Source: Megasphaera elsdenii (lineage in GTDB: Bacteria > Bacillota > Negativicutes > Veillonellales > Megasphaeraceae). From it: a DNA stretch of 64,000 bases. A program made the position numbers and the translations under genes. A model generated the notes under the pieces. That model was given only the letters and a program-made list of their open reading frames with translations, was not told where the DNA came from and searched no databases. Within the stretch, counting starts at the first letter, position 1; each line of letters begins with the position of its first letter. Positions 1-8,195 of the stretch are shown here, in pieces. The stretch covers positions 44,202 to 108,201 of the forward strand of contig NZ_JAJBQV010000004.1 in assembly GCF_020539865.1 (NCBI RefSeq). The letters run 5' to 3'.

Positions 1-312
1 CGTCAGCGGGAAGACGAAACTGATTATGACGGCGAAGAAAGCCGCTAAAAAGGTACCGATAAGATACAGGATGATGACATCTTTGATGTTCGATTCGTGA
101 TCTTCCTGTTTACGGCTCAAGGCAGCAGAGACCAGGACAAAGACCAGGACCGGCGCAATCCCTTTCAAAGCACCGACGAAAATGACGCCGAGCAAAGCCA
201 ATTCCTTTCCAGCTGCAGGGAAAGCCATGGCCACGGCAATACCGATGATCAAGCCGATGATAATCTGCTTAATCAAGCTGATGCGGTTCAATGCATTCCA
301 TAAACTATGCAT
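1..312 (-). CDS. sstT: Serine/threonine:sodium symporter SstT, N-terminal part (cut by window start)
   Basis: The reading frame stays open to base 1, giving 104 N-terminal residues; the rest lies outside the window. The sequence begins MHSLWNALNRIS and continues with LIKQIIIGLIIGIAVA and a LLGVIFVGALKGIAPVLVF segment, matching the first two membrane helices of SstT, a DAACS-family (dicarboxylate/amino acid:cation) symporter. SstT imports serine and threonine with sodium at the inner membrane. The ATG at 310-312 is preceded by a perfect AGGAGG (321-326 on the complement), 8 bases away. Family assignment is firm; exact substrate is inferred from closeness to SstT rather than to glutamate carriers. 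Confidence 0.88.
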   Translation of the reverse strand, partial: MHSLWNALNRISLIKQIIIGLIIGIAVAMAFPAAGKELALLGVIFVGALKGIAPVLVFVLVSAALSRKQEDHESNIKDVIILYLIGTFLAAFFAVIISFVFPLT

Positions 313-384
313 AAAAAAAACCTCCTACCCTAAAATATCAGTGATTCCATGTTATAAATGTATAATACATGAATACACTTGTTT

Positions 385-413
385 ATTATAAAGCAAAAGC
401 CGTAAATTTTCAA
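385..413 (-). promoter_or_regulatory. Promoter of sstT
   Basis: On the minus strand TTGAAA (408-413) is followed after 17 bases by TATAAT (385-390), a near-consensus sigma-70 promoter about 75 bases upstream of the sstT start codon. Confidence 0.6.
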
Positions 414-489
414 TAAAAAAAAGAAAACTCTTGTAAAGTTTTTTGTTATTATACGTGTTTTCTTTGTCTTTGATGTTCAGGGCTTCAGA

Positions 490-517
490 TTTGATGTTTG
501 ACGTTTGACGTTTGACA
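490..517. repeat. Array of four 7-bp repeats
   Basis: Four abutting heptamers: TTTGATG, TTTGACG, TTTGACG and TTTGACA. They lie directly against the ileS terminator. This is one of several period-7 arrays in the window (see findings). The rest of the sstT-ileS gap shows no gene. Confidence 0.75.
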
Positions 518-574
518 CAAAAAGACTGTGCCATGAAGGTTTCAACCATCATGGCACAGTCCTTTGTGTTTTTA
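517..574 (-). terminator. Rho-independent terminator of ileS
   Basis: An inverted repeat of about 15 bp (arms at 524-538 and 546-561, core GACTGTGCCATGA) is followed on the minus strand by a T run (complement of 519-523). It sits 11 bases after the ileS stop codon and shares its stem sequence with several other terminators in the window. Confidence 0.85.
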
Positions 575-584
575 TATCAAACTT

Positions 585-3380
585 TTATTCACTTAATACA
601 GCGGCGCAGCGGGCGCAGAGGGTCGGATGATTGGGATCAGAGCCGACTGTATCGCTGTGGATCCAGCAGCGTTCGCATTTTTCAGCCATCGACGGGGCGA
701 CGACGACTTTCATATCGCCGTGGTCTTCACCGGCAACGGCATCAGCCAGAGCTTCGCCTTTGACCAGTTTGGCTTCACTGACGATGAGCAGCGTAGCCAG
801 CTTGTCCTGCCACTGGCTGAGGAAATCATAGTCTTCGCCATTGGCATAGATGGTGACAGCAGCGTCGAGGGCATGGCCGATCTTGTGTTCTTTACGAGCG
901 CCTTCGAGGACACGTGTCAAATCGCGGCGGTACGACAAGAACTGAGCCCAGCGGGCATCGAGGTCGGCGTCGAGATATTCTTTATGAGCCTTCGGCCAAT
1001 CCGTGAGGAGGACACTTTCTTCCTTGCCTTCGACATCCGGCATGTTCTGCCATACTTCTTCTGCCGTGAAGGACAGGACCGGTGCGACGATTTTGACCAG
1101 CGTATCGAGGATGATGTACATGGCCGACTGGGCACTGCGGCGGATATGGGAATCAGCCTTTTCCGTATACAGACGGTCTTTGATGACATCCAGGTACATG
1201 GCGCTCAAGTCGACTGTGCAGAAGTTGTGGATAGCATGGTACATGACGTGGAACTGGTAGTTTTCATAAGCATCGGTGACTTCTTCAAAGACCTGTTCCA
1301 AGCGCAGGAGAGCCCATTTATCGAGGTCCGTCATATCCGGGTAAGCAATCATATCCTTAGCCGGATCAAAGTCGGCCAGGTTGCCCAGGAGGTAACGGAA
1401 AGTATTGCGGATCTTGCGGTAAACGTCGGAGAGCTGCTTCAAGATCTTCGGCGACAAGCGGATATCACCCTGATAATCAGCCGACGATACCCACAGGCGG
1501 AGGACGTCAGCCCCGTATTTTTCGATAACTTCCTGCGGAGCAACGGTGTTGCCGACAGATTTACTCATCTTGCGGCCTTCGCCGTCGACAGTGAAGCCGT
1601 GAGTCAAAACCGATTTATACGGTGCATAGCCGTTGACAGCGACCGACGTGAGCAGGGAGCTGTTGAACCAGCCGCGATGCTGGTCCGAACCTTCCAGGTA
1701 CATTTCGCAGGGATAATCGAGGTCCGGATCGTTTTTCAGTACGCCCTGATGGGTGCAGCCGCTGTCGAACCAGACGTCCATGATATCTGTTTCCTTGCGG
1801 AAATGTGTGCCGCCGCAGTGCGGGCATTTATAGCCTTCCGGCATGAGTTCCTTTACGTCGTGCATCCACCACGTATCGGACCCTTCTTTAGCAAACATCT
1901 TCTGCAGATGAGCGATGGTTTCATCGTTGATGATGTGTTCCCCGCAGTCTTCGCAGTAGAAGATAGGAATAGGCACGCCCCAGACACGCTGACGGGAAAT
2001 GCACCAGTCACCGCGGTCGTGAATCATGTTGTAAATGCGGTCGTGGCCCCAGGACGGAATCCATTTGACCGTATCGATTGCGTCGAGTGCTTTCTGGCGG
2101 AAACCGTCAACCGAAGCAAACCACTGTTCCGTAGCGCGGTAGATGATCGGTTCCTTGCAGCGCCAGCAGTGCGGATACTGATGGCGGAAAGTGCTCTTGG
2201 CAAAAAGGGCACCCAGTTCAGCTAATTTCTTGATGACCGGTACGTTCGTATCGAAGACAAACTGACCTTCAAAACCAGGAACCTTGTCGGTATAACGGCC
2301 TGTGCCGTCGACAGTACCCAGCGGTTTGAGACCCCAAGCAGCATATTTCTTGCAGACATCAAAGTCGTCCTGGCCATGGTCCGGAGCGGTATGGACGAGG
2401 CCGGTACCAGCTTCGAGCGTGACGTGGTCGCCGAGGATGATGGGAACCTTGCGGTCGTAGAAAGGATGCTTGAAGACCAAGCCTTCGAGCTGCTTGCCTG
2501 TCATGACGTCCGGCAGGACTTCGTAGTCTTCGACTTTGCCAGCTTTCATAGTCGGTTCGACCAAGTCTTTAGCCATGAGCAGGTATTCATCGCCGATGCG
2601 GACCCAGACGTATTCAAAGTTTTCGTTGGCACTGATGGCAACGTTACAAGGAATGGTCCAAGGCGTCGTCGTCCAAATGAGGGCGAAGACTTTGTCCGGG
2701 TCAGCGCCTTTCGGCATATGGCAGTTCAGGTCGACGGACTTGAATTTAACGTAAATGGAGAAGGACTTATCGTCCTTGTATTCGATTTCAGCTTCAGCTA
2801 AGGCCGTTTCGCAGTGCGGGCACCAGTAAACGGTCTTCAGGCCTTTGTAGATATAGCCTTTCTTGGCCATTTCGCCAAAGACACCGATCTGAGCGACTTC
2901 GACGGGCTTGCGCAAGGTCAGGTACGGATGGTCCCAATCACCGAGGACGCCGAGGCGTACAAAGTCTTTCTTCTGTTCTTCTACGCGGGCCAAGGCGTAG
3001 TCACGGCATTTGGCGCGCAAGTCGAGCGGTGCCATTTCGTGGCGGTTCAAGCCCGTATCTTTGATGACGGCATGTTCGATAGGAAGGCCGTGCGTATCCC
3101 AGCCGGGAACGTATTTCGTATAGCAGCCCTGCTGCGTCTTGTATTTGAGGATAATATCTTTTAATACTTTATTCAATGCATGGCCGATGTGAATCTTGCC
3201 ATTGGCATACGGAGGACCGTCGTGAAGAATGAACTTAGGAGCACCGTCCCGTTTCTTCAAGCGTTTTTCATAAATCTTGTTGTCCTGCCAGAATTTCAAA
3301 AAGTCCGGTTCCCGTTTCGGCAAATTGCCGCGCATGGGGAAATCAGTCTGAGGCAGATGTAAAGTCTTACCGTAATCCAT
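585..3380 (-). CDS. ileS: Isoleucyl-tRNA synthetase
   Basis: Charges tRNA-Ile with isoleucine in the cytoplasm. The 931-residue length is normal for the family. The class I motif HIGH is at residues 64-67 (GKIHIGHALNK) and KMSKS near residue 600 (GRKMSKSVGN). The CP1 editing domain lies between them, with the TTTPWTIP threonine-rich motif. The C-terminal zinc finger is present (CERCW and CARC). The gene stands alone, with its own T-box leader upstream and terminator downstream, so expression should rise when uncharged tRNA-Ile accumulates. ATG start chosen because GAGGAGG-like purines precede it closely and the N-terminus matches the family. Confidence 0.97.
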   Translation of the reverse strand: MDYGKTLHLPQTDFPMRGNLPKREPDFLKFWQDNKIYEKRLKKRDGAPKFILHDGPPYANGKIHIGHALNKVLKDIILKYKTQQGCYTKYVPGWDTHGLPIEHAVIKDTGLNRHEMAPLDLRAKCRDYALARVEEQKKDFVRLGVLGDWDHPYLTLRKPVEVAQIGVFGEMAKKGYIYKGLKTVYWCPHCETALAEAEIEYKDDKSFSIYVKFKSVDLNCHMPKGADPDKVFALIWTTTPWTIPCNVAISANENFEYVWVRIGDEYLLMAKDLVEPTMKAGKVEDYEVLPDVMTGKQLEGLVFKHPFYDRKVPIILGDHVTLEAGTGLVHTAPDHGQDDFDVCKKYAAWGLKPLGTVDGTGRYTDKVPGFEGQFVFDTNVPVIKKLAELGALFAKSTFRHQYPHCWRCKEPIIYRATEQWFASVDGFRQKALDAIDTVKWIPSWGHDRIYNMIHDRGDWCISRQRVWGVPIPIFYCEDCGEHIINDETIAHLQKMFAKEGSDTWWMHDVKELMPEGYKCPHCGGTHFRKETDIMDVWFDSGCTHQGVLKNDPDLDYPCEMYLEGSDQHRGWFNSSLLTSVAVNGYAPYKSVLTHGFTVDGEGRKMSKSVGNTVAPQEVIEKYGADVLRLWVSSADYQGDIRLSPKILKQLSDVYRKIRNTFRYLLGNLADFDPAKDMIAYPDMTDLDKWALLRLEQVFEEVTDAYENYQFHVMYHAIHNFCTVDLSAMYLDVIKDRLYTEKADSHIRRSAQSAMYIILDTLVKIVAPVLSFTAEEVWQNMPDVEGKEESVLLTDWPKAHKEYLDADLDARWAQFLSYRRDLTRVLEGARKEHKIGHALDAAVTIYANGEDYDFLSQWQDKLATLLIVSEAKLVKGEALADAVAGEDHGDMKVVVAPSMAEKCERCWIHSDTVGSDPNHPTLCARCAAVLSE

Positions 3381-3404
3381 TATGTTTCCTCCTCTGAATC
3401 TGTG

Positions 3405-3667
3405 AAAAAAAATAACGTCTCCGTCCCAAAAGGGACGAAGACGTAATCACCGTGGTACCACCCTATTGACTGCCGGAGCAGCCACTTTGACGCGCAGTAA
3501 CGACGCGACCCGGCAGCTGGTTCGCAGCTGCAGCTCCCAAGTGATCCGCCAGCATACGGCCTTTGCCGAGCTCTCACTATCCCCGGTTCGCTGAAAAGGC
3601 ACAGACGACACTGGCCGTCTTGTTCATCGCTTTTCATTTTTATGACAACTAATAATTACTTGTACAT
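3405..3667 (-). promoter_or_regulatory. T-box riboswitch of ileS
   Basis: Read on the minus strand, the leader contains the conserved T-box AGGGTGGTACCACGG (3450-3465), which pairs with the uncharged tRNA acceptor end, followed by a strong terminator hairpin (3414-3442, stem around CGTCTTCGTCCC) and a run of eight T. Upstream sequence (3480-3640) can form Stem I. An ATC triplet at 3543-3545 is a plausible isoleucine specifier, but I assigned it by eye. A reading frame across this leader is not considered coding. Confidence 0.93.
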
Positions 3668-3673
3668 AGACGT

Positions 3674-3702
3674 ATTGTAAAGGCTTCTCCCCCATTTGTC
3701 AA
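3674..3702 (-). promoter_or_regulatory. Promoter of the ileS T-box transcript
   Basis: TTGACA (3697-3702) and TACAAT (3674-3679) on the minus strand are separated by 17 bases, placing the transcription start near 3667, just before Stem I of the T-box. Confidence 0.75.
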
Positions 3703-3707
3703 GAGGA

Positions 3708-5114
3708 TTACTTCCAATATTGGACTGTACTTTCGTCAATACCGATAGAAGCCGCCTTGAAGACTGGATTCTTACCTTCTTTCTTCTGCTGCTGGTAATC
3801 GCGCATAGCTTTGACGGCCGTATTGCCCAGGATAAAGCAGGCCGGGATGTTGATGAAGCACATGACGGCCATGAGGATATCGGCAATATCCCAGACAGTA
3901 GCCATGGACATACCGGCGCCGACGAAGACGACGAGGACGCAGACAATACGGAAGGTATTGACGAAACCGTGGGATGGAGCCCCCTTGTGGATAAAACGGA
4001 TGCAGTTATCGACGTAGAACAAGTTGCCGATGAGCGTAGAGAAGCCGAAGAGGAGCATACAAATCGTAATCAAGAGCGGGCCGAAACCACCGAAGACGGC
4101 TGTCGCTGCATGCTGGACGTAAGCAGCACCAGCCACTTCCTTGGTGATGGGCACGCCTGAAAAGAGGCCCATGAAAGCCGTAGCACTGCAGACCAGGATA
4201 GTATCGATGAAGACCGACAGCATCTGGACCAGGCCCTGTTTGACAGGATGGCTGACATCGGCTGCGGCTGCCGCATTCGGTGCCGAACCGATACCGGCTT
4301 CATTGGAATAGAGGCCGCGCTTAATACCATAAATCATGCAGGAGCCGGAAATGCCGCCGAGAATGGACTGGAAATCAAAGGCATCGGCAAAGATCATGGC
4401 GAAAACCTGAGGCAGGTTGGAAATATGGAAGACGATGACGATGAGCGCCGCCAAAATGTAGACGCCGCCCATGACCGGCACCAGGATAGATGTGACCTTG
4501 ATGATGCGCTGACCACCGCCAATCAGGCAGTACGCGACGAGGGCTGCAAAGACAGCGCCGATGATCCACGGCGTCGTCGTCGGATCGTAGAAACTGTAGA
4601 CGAGGAACGTCGACTGCATATTGAACGAACAGAGCAGATTGAAGCCGCCAGCATACGTCACAATCAAAGCAAGGGCAAAGAGGACGCCGAGCCAGCGCTG
4701 ATGCATAGCCGTTTCAATGTAATAGGCCGGACCGCCGTAACTGTGGCCTAAGGGATTGCGACGCTTGTAAATCTGGGCCAACGTACTTTCAATAAAGGCC
4801 GTCGCCCCGCCGATGATGGCTAGGAGCCACATCCAGAAGACAGCGCCGGGACCACCCAGGCAGATTGCCGTCGATACGCCGATGATATTGCCCGTACCGA
4901 CACGGGACGCCGTCGAAACCATAAGGGCCTGGAAAGACGATACTTTCCCGGCTTCTGTCGGTTTTTCCATGACGACACGGATACTCTCCGGGAACAGGCG
5001 CAGCTGGACACAGCGCGTCTTCCAGGAAAAAATAAGGCCGGCTGCGATGAGGATGACCATTAAAATAGGATAATAAAGGACATCATCGAGATAGTTCAGG
5101 ACAGCCATAATCAT
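3708..5114 (-). CDS. Alanine/glycine:cation symporter (AgcS/AlsT family)
   Basis: A 468-residue inner-membrane protein with about ten hydrophobic helices. The family signature is clear near residues 65-110: STASRVGTGNIIGVSTAI, then GGPGAVFWMW and FIESTLAQIYKRR; later IYGIKRGLYSNEAGIGSAP is the second family hallmark. AGCS proteins import alanine or glycine with sodium or protons. The first ATG is used; AAGGATG lies 7 bases upstream, although an ATG two codons later is also possible. It is monocistronic, between the ileS promoter region and a divergent HD-domain gene. Which amino acid it prefers cannot be read from sequence. Confidence 0.93.
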   Translation of the reverse strand: MIMAVLNYLDDVLYYPILMVILIAAGLIFSWKTRCVQLRLFPESIRVVMEKPTEAGKVSSFQALMVSTASRVGTGNIIGVSTAICLGGPGAVFWMWLLAIIGGATAFIESTLAQIYKRRNPLGHSYGGPAYYIETAMHQRWLGVLFALALIVTYAGGFNLLCSFNMQSTFLVYSFYDPTTTPWIIGAVFAALVAYCLIGGGQRIIKVTSILVPVMGGVYILAALIVIVFHISNLPQVFAMIFADAFDFQSILGGISGSCMIYGIKRGLYSNEAGIGSAPNAAAAADVSHPVKQGLVQMLSVFIDTILVCSATAFMGLFSGVPITKEVAGAAYVQHAATAVFGGFGPLLITICMLLFGFSTLIGNLFYVDNCIRFIHKGAPSHGFVNTFRIVCVLVVFVGAGMSMATVWDIADILMAVMCFINIPACFILGNTAVKAMRDYQQQKKEGKNPVFKAASIGIDESTVQYWK

Positions 5115-5174
5115 AGAATCACATCCTTACTATAAAACAAAAAAGTATAAAATAAATAAAGAAGTTCTTTAAAA

Positions 5175-5204
5175 ATGATAAGGGATTCTATGACAATTTG
5201 TCAA
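5175..5204 (-). promoter_or_regulatory. Probable promoter of the alanine/glycine symporter gene
   Basis: TTGACA (5199-5204) and TATCAT (5175-5180) on the minus strand, 18 bases apart. A TATAAT on the plus strand (5256-5261) probably serves the divergent HD-domain gene, but I see no convincing -35 for it. Confidence 0.5.
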
Positions 5205-5284
5205 TAGGTTATGGAGAAATGGTCCTACCCCGTTCCTATCCTCCCGCCCCTGTAGTATAATGAAAAAGAAAGGCAGGAATTCCC

Positions 5285-5776
5285 ATGACATCTATTGAAC
5301 AAGTAATACAAAAAGCCATCGCCTTTGATCACGGCGATGCCCGGCGCATCCACCACTTTCTCAAGGTCTATGCTTACGCCGACACCATTGGCCGCCTAGA
5401 AGAACTGCCAGCAGACCAACAGGACATCTTGCGCACAGCCGCCGTCCTCCACGACATCGGCATCCATGCAGCCGAAGAAAAATACGGTTCTTCGTCAGGA
5501 AAATATCAAGAAATCGAAGGCCCTGCTCCGGCCAGGGCTATCTTGGAAGAACTGGGAGCCGACCAAAAGCTCATCGACCGGGTCTGCTTCCTCATTGCCC
5601 ACCATCACACCTACACCGGCGTCGACGGATTGGACTACCAGATACTTTTAGAAGCCGATTTCTTAGTCAATGCCTATGAAGACCAGCTGAAACCGGAAGC
5701 CATTATCCACTTCAGGGATAAAGTCTTCCGCACCCCGTCGGGTTTGCAGTTATTAAAAGATACGTATCATGTGTGA
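5285..5776 (+). CDS. HD-domain phosphohydrolase
   Basis: A 163-residue single HD domain. Metal-binding residues are visible: H at RRIHHFLKVY, the VLHDIGIH doublet, and two further histidines in IAHHHTYTGVD; the fold is the HDIG type. Such small proteins are usually nucleotide or phosphate-ester hydrolases; the substrate is unknown. The ATG follows AGGCAGG by 8 bases. The sirtuin gene begins 14 bases after the stop, so the two are almost certainly co-transcribed. Confidence 0.85.
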   Translation: MTSIEQVIQKAIAFDHGDARRIHHFLKVYAYADTIGRLEELPADQQDILRTAAVLHDIGIHAAEEKYGSSSGKYQEIEGPAPARAILEELGADQKLIDRVCFLIAHHHTYTGVDGLDYQILLEADFLVNAYEDQLKPEAIIHFRDKVFRTPSGLQLLKDTYHV

Positions 5777-5790
5777 AAGGAGTCCTTACG

Positions 5791-6513
5791 ATGACAGATA
5801 TTGAAAAATTCGTCGATATGGTAAAAAATTCAGACAACATCGTCTTCTTCGGCGGCGCCGGCGTCTCGACGGAAAGCGGCATCCCCGATTTCCGCAGCAC
5901 TGACGGCCTGTACAACCAGCACTACCAATACCCGCCCGAAACGATTCTCAGCCATTCCTTCTTTATGGATAACACGGAAGAATTCTACCGCTTCTACCGC
6001 GACAAGATGCTGGCCCTCGACGCTCAGCCTAACATGGCCCACATCAAACTGGCCGAACTTGAAAAAGCAGGCAAATTGAAAGCCATCGTCACCCAGAACA
6101 TCGACGGCCTGCACCAGAAAGCGGGCAGCCAAAACGTCTTGGAACTGCACGGCAGCGTTCATCGCAACTTCTGCATGCACTGCAACAAGTTCTTCGACGC
6201 CGAATACATGAAGAATTCCACAGGCATCCCCAAGTGCGACGTCTGCGGCGGCATCATCAAGCCTGACGTCGTCCTCTATGAAGAAGGCCTGGACAACGAC
6301 GTCATCGAACAGTCCCTGTACTACATCAGCCACGCCGACATGCTCATCATCGGCGGCACGAGCCTCGTCGTCTACCCAGCAGCCGGTCTGGTCCGTTATT
6401 ACCGCGGCCATAAACTGGTCTTGATCAACAAATCCAGTACGGACATGGACAGCGCAGCCGACCTGGTGCTCCACGACCCGATTGGTGAAGTCTTCAGCCA
6501 CGTAAAATTATAA
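5791..6513 (+). CDS. cobB: NAD-dependent protein deacylase (sirtuin, SIR2 family)
   Basis: Removes acyl groups from lysine side chains using NAD+. The Rossmann motif GAGVSTESGIPDFRS is at residues 23-36, TQNIDGLH follows near 107, and the catalytic histidine lies in ELHGSVH. Two CxxC pairs (CMHC and CDVC) form the structural zinc site. PDVVLYEE and GTSLVVYPA complete the family pattern. The 240-residue length is typical. I start at the ATG at 5791 because AAAGGAG (5776-5782) lies just upstream; a GTG at 5773 overlapping the previous stop would add six residues and lacks a ribosome-binding site. Confidence 0.93.
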   Translation: MTDIEKFVDMVKNSDNIVFFGGAGVSTESGIPDFRSTDGLYNQHYQYPPETILSHSFFMDNTEEFYRFYRDKMLALDAQPNMAHIKLAELEKAGKLKAIVTQNIDGLHQKAGSQNVLELHGSVHRNFCMHCNKFFDAEYMKNSTGIPKCDVCGGIIKPDVVLYEEGLDNDVIEQSLYYISHADMLIIGGTSLVVYPAAGLVRYYRGHKLVLINKSSTDMDSAADLVLHDPIGEVFSHVKL

Positions 6514-6537
6514 ATAAAAAGTAAATTTTCTTCTCAT

Positions 6538-6570
6538 TTGACACACAATCATAACGTGTCGTAGTATACT
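6538..6570 (+). promoter_or_regulatory. Promoter of the SLH porin gene
   Basis: A perfect TTGACA (6538-6543) is followed by TAGTAT (6562-6567, 18-base spacer), overlapping TATACT (6565-6570). The transcript would carry a leader of about 70 bases with GAAGAAAGAAGG as ribosome-binding region. Confidence 0.6.
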
Positions 6571-6642
6571 AAATGCAATGTATAATTTTATGCATTTTTC
6601 TGCATACGCAAAAAGAATGAGAAGAAAGAAGGTCTTTGATTC

Positions 6643-7989
6643 GTGAAGAAACAAGTAGTCTGTACCCTGACAGCCGCTTTAGCTGTCACTTCCCTGTCGG
6701 CCTTAGCCGCTAATCCCTTTGTCGATGTCCCGTCTGACAGCTGGGCTTACAAGTCCGTCGTCGAACTGGCCGACGCTGGCATCATCCAAGGCGTCGACGG
6801 TCAGTATTTCCAGGGCCATCGCAACATCACCCGCTATGAAGCCGCTGAAATGGTCGCTAAGGCCATGGCCCACATGGACAAAGCCTCTGTCGAACAGCGC
6901 GCCCTGATCAACAAGCTGGCTGACGAATATGCCGACGAACTGAACAACCTCGGCGTCCGCGTGACCAACCTGGAAAACCGCGTCGGCAACACCCGCGTTT
7001 TCGGCGATGCCTTCGTCCGTTACCGTTACCAGAACAGCAACAAGAAGAACGACAATTCCTGGGATACGCGCTTCCGCATCCGTGCCCAGGGCCAGGTCAA
7101 TGACCGCACTAAAGTCACAGCCGGCGTCAGCACGGGATTCCGCCCCTTCGCCAGCAACGGCGCTGCATCTGACGAAGGCAACAACCCCTATGTCGACTTG
7201 GCCAAAGTGGACTATAACTTCGGCAGCAAGAACTGGGAACTGAGCGTCGGCCGCAATGACGTCTACCGCATCGGCCGCGACGCCTATGGTCTGCAGTACT
7301 TCGATGCCCTGGACGGCGCCGAACTGCGCTATCACAACGATAACCTGGCCATCACCACAGGCTACGGCAAATTCAAGGACGGCAAGAAGCCCGGCGTCGA
7401 TACGGTGAAACCTATTTCCGACGCCCATTCGGACCACTTCAGTACCGACGGCTTGAAGACGGGCTACGGCGAAATCGACGTCTTCTTCGGCGGCGGCAAA
7501 GCAGCCCGTTCCGAAGCCGGCGTCTACTACAACCGCCTCCACCAGTCCAACCACAGCTCGGGAGAAGACTATTTCGCCAAATACATCGCCGGCTACTTCG
7601 CCCGCGGCAACTACGGCAAGTGGAGCGCCCTGGCCAACTACGAACACATCGATTTCAACGCAGGTGTCAAGAACGTCGACGGCCAGGATTACGGCGACGC
7701 CTGGATGGGCAAACTCCAGTACGGCAATGCGTCCTTCGCCGCTCCCGGCAGCTGGGATACGTGGCTGGAATACCTCGACCTCGACGACGGCTCCTTCCTC
7801 GGCGGCAACCCCTTCACGTGGCGTTTCTCCAGCGACATGGATAACCAGCGCACCTGGGGCATCGGTGCCGACTACGTCATCGCCAAGAACCTGAAATTCA
7901 GCGTCATGCAGTCCTTCGCCAGCCAGGCCAAGACCGGCAGCGAAGATCCCCACGAAATGACCCGCATCCACTTCCAGATGCTGTTTTAA
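6643..7989 (+). CDS. SLH-domain outer-membrane porin (OmpM type)
   Basis: A 448-residue exported protein. Residues 1-22 are a signal peptide (MKKQVVCTLTAALAVTSL then SALA). An S-layer homology domain follows (about 24-80: NPFVDVPSDSWAYKSV, then ITRYEAAEMVAK), which in Negativicutes anchors the outer membrane to modified peptidoglycan. A short coiled coil (about 88-125, ending VTNLENRVGNTRVFGD) leads into a beta-barrel of alternating hydrophobic strands, ending in phenylalanine (HFQMLF), the usual barrel-assembly signal. The start codon is GTG. Codon use is strongly biased to C-ending codons, as expected for a very abundant protein. Strong own promoter; no co-transcribed neighbour. Confidence 0.93.
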   Translation: MKKQVVCTLTAALAVTSLSALAANPFVDVPSDSWAYKSVVELADAGIIQGVDGQYFQGHRNITRYEAAEMVAKAMAHMDKASVEQRALINKLADEYADELNNLGVRVTNLENRVGNTRVFGDAFVRYRYQNSNKKNDNSWDTRFRIRAQGQVNDRTKVTAGVSTGFRPFASNGAASDEGNNPYVDLAKVDYNFGSKNWELSVGRNDVYRIGRDAYGLQYFDALDGAELRYHNDNLAITTGYGKFKDGKKPGVDTVKPISDAHSDHFSTDGLKTGYGEIDVFFGGGKAARSEAGVYYNRLHQSNHSSGEDYFAKYIAGYFARGNYGKWSALANYEHIDFNAGVKNVDGQDYGDAWMGKLQYGNASFAAPGSWDTWLEYLDLDDGSFLGGNPFTWRFSSDMDNQRTWGIGADYVIAKNLKFSVMQSFASQAKTGSEDPHEMTRIHFQMLF

Positions 7990-8120
7990 GTAGGGGACGC
8001 CCAAAGGGCGTCCCGTGGCTAGTGGTTCGTGGCTCGTTTTGCGGCCTTATGGCCGCACCGTAGGGGACGCCCAAAGGGCGTCCCGCTGTCCGCAGTTCGC
8101 CCACGTGGCGACCCCTACAG
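7990..8120. repeat. REP-like palindromes between the porin and mutS2 genes
   Basis: Two identical 25-base copies beginning TAGGGGACGCCC (7991-8015 and 8061-8085), each a palindrome (GGGACGCCC, AAA, GGGCGTCCC). Between them are GTGGTTC/GTGGCTC heptamers and a GCGGCC-TTAT-GGCCGC hairpin. A diverged inverted copy (CGACCCCTA) ends near 8118. No gene is visible. Confidence 0.8.
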
Positions 8121-8123
8121 TAC

Positions 8124-8175
8124 AAAAAAGAGGCTATCGCATAAGCATTTTTGCTTAATGCGACAGCCTCTTTTT
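8124..8175. terminator. Bidirectional terminator between porin and mutS2
   Basis: Stem arms AGAGGCTATCGCATAAGCA and its near complement TGCTTAATGCGACAGCCTCT, flanked by A6 on the left and T5 on the right. It can end the porin transcript (+) and the mutS2 transcript (-). Confidence 0.88.
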
Positions 8176-8195
8176 ACACATGGGCAATACACCCC

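Noticed and set aside
627..2225. A 532-codon open frame on the plus strand
   Set aside because: Antisense shadow of ileS with no start signal.
3380..3637. Reading frame of 85 codons upstream of ileS
   Set aside because: It covers the T-box and its terminator, which explain the sequence fully.
6703..8004. A 433-codon open frame antisense to the porin
   Set aside because: Product of the porin's strong codon bias; the sense strand has a signal peptide, SLH domain and barrel.
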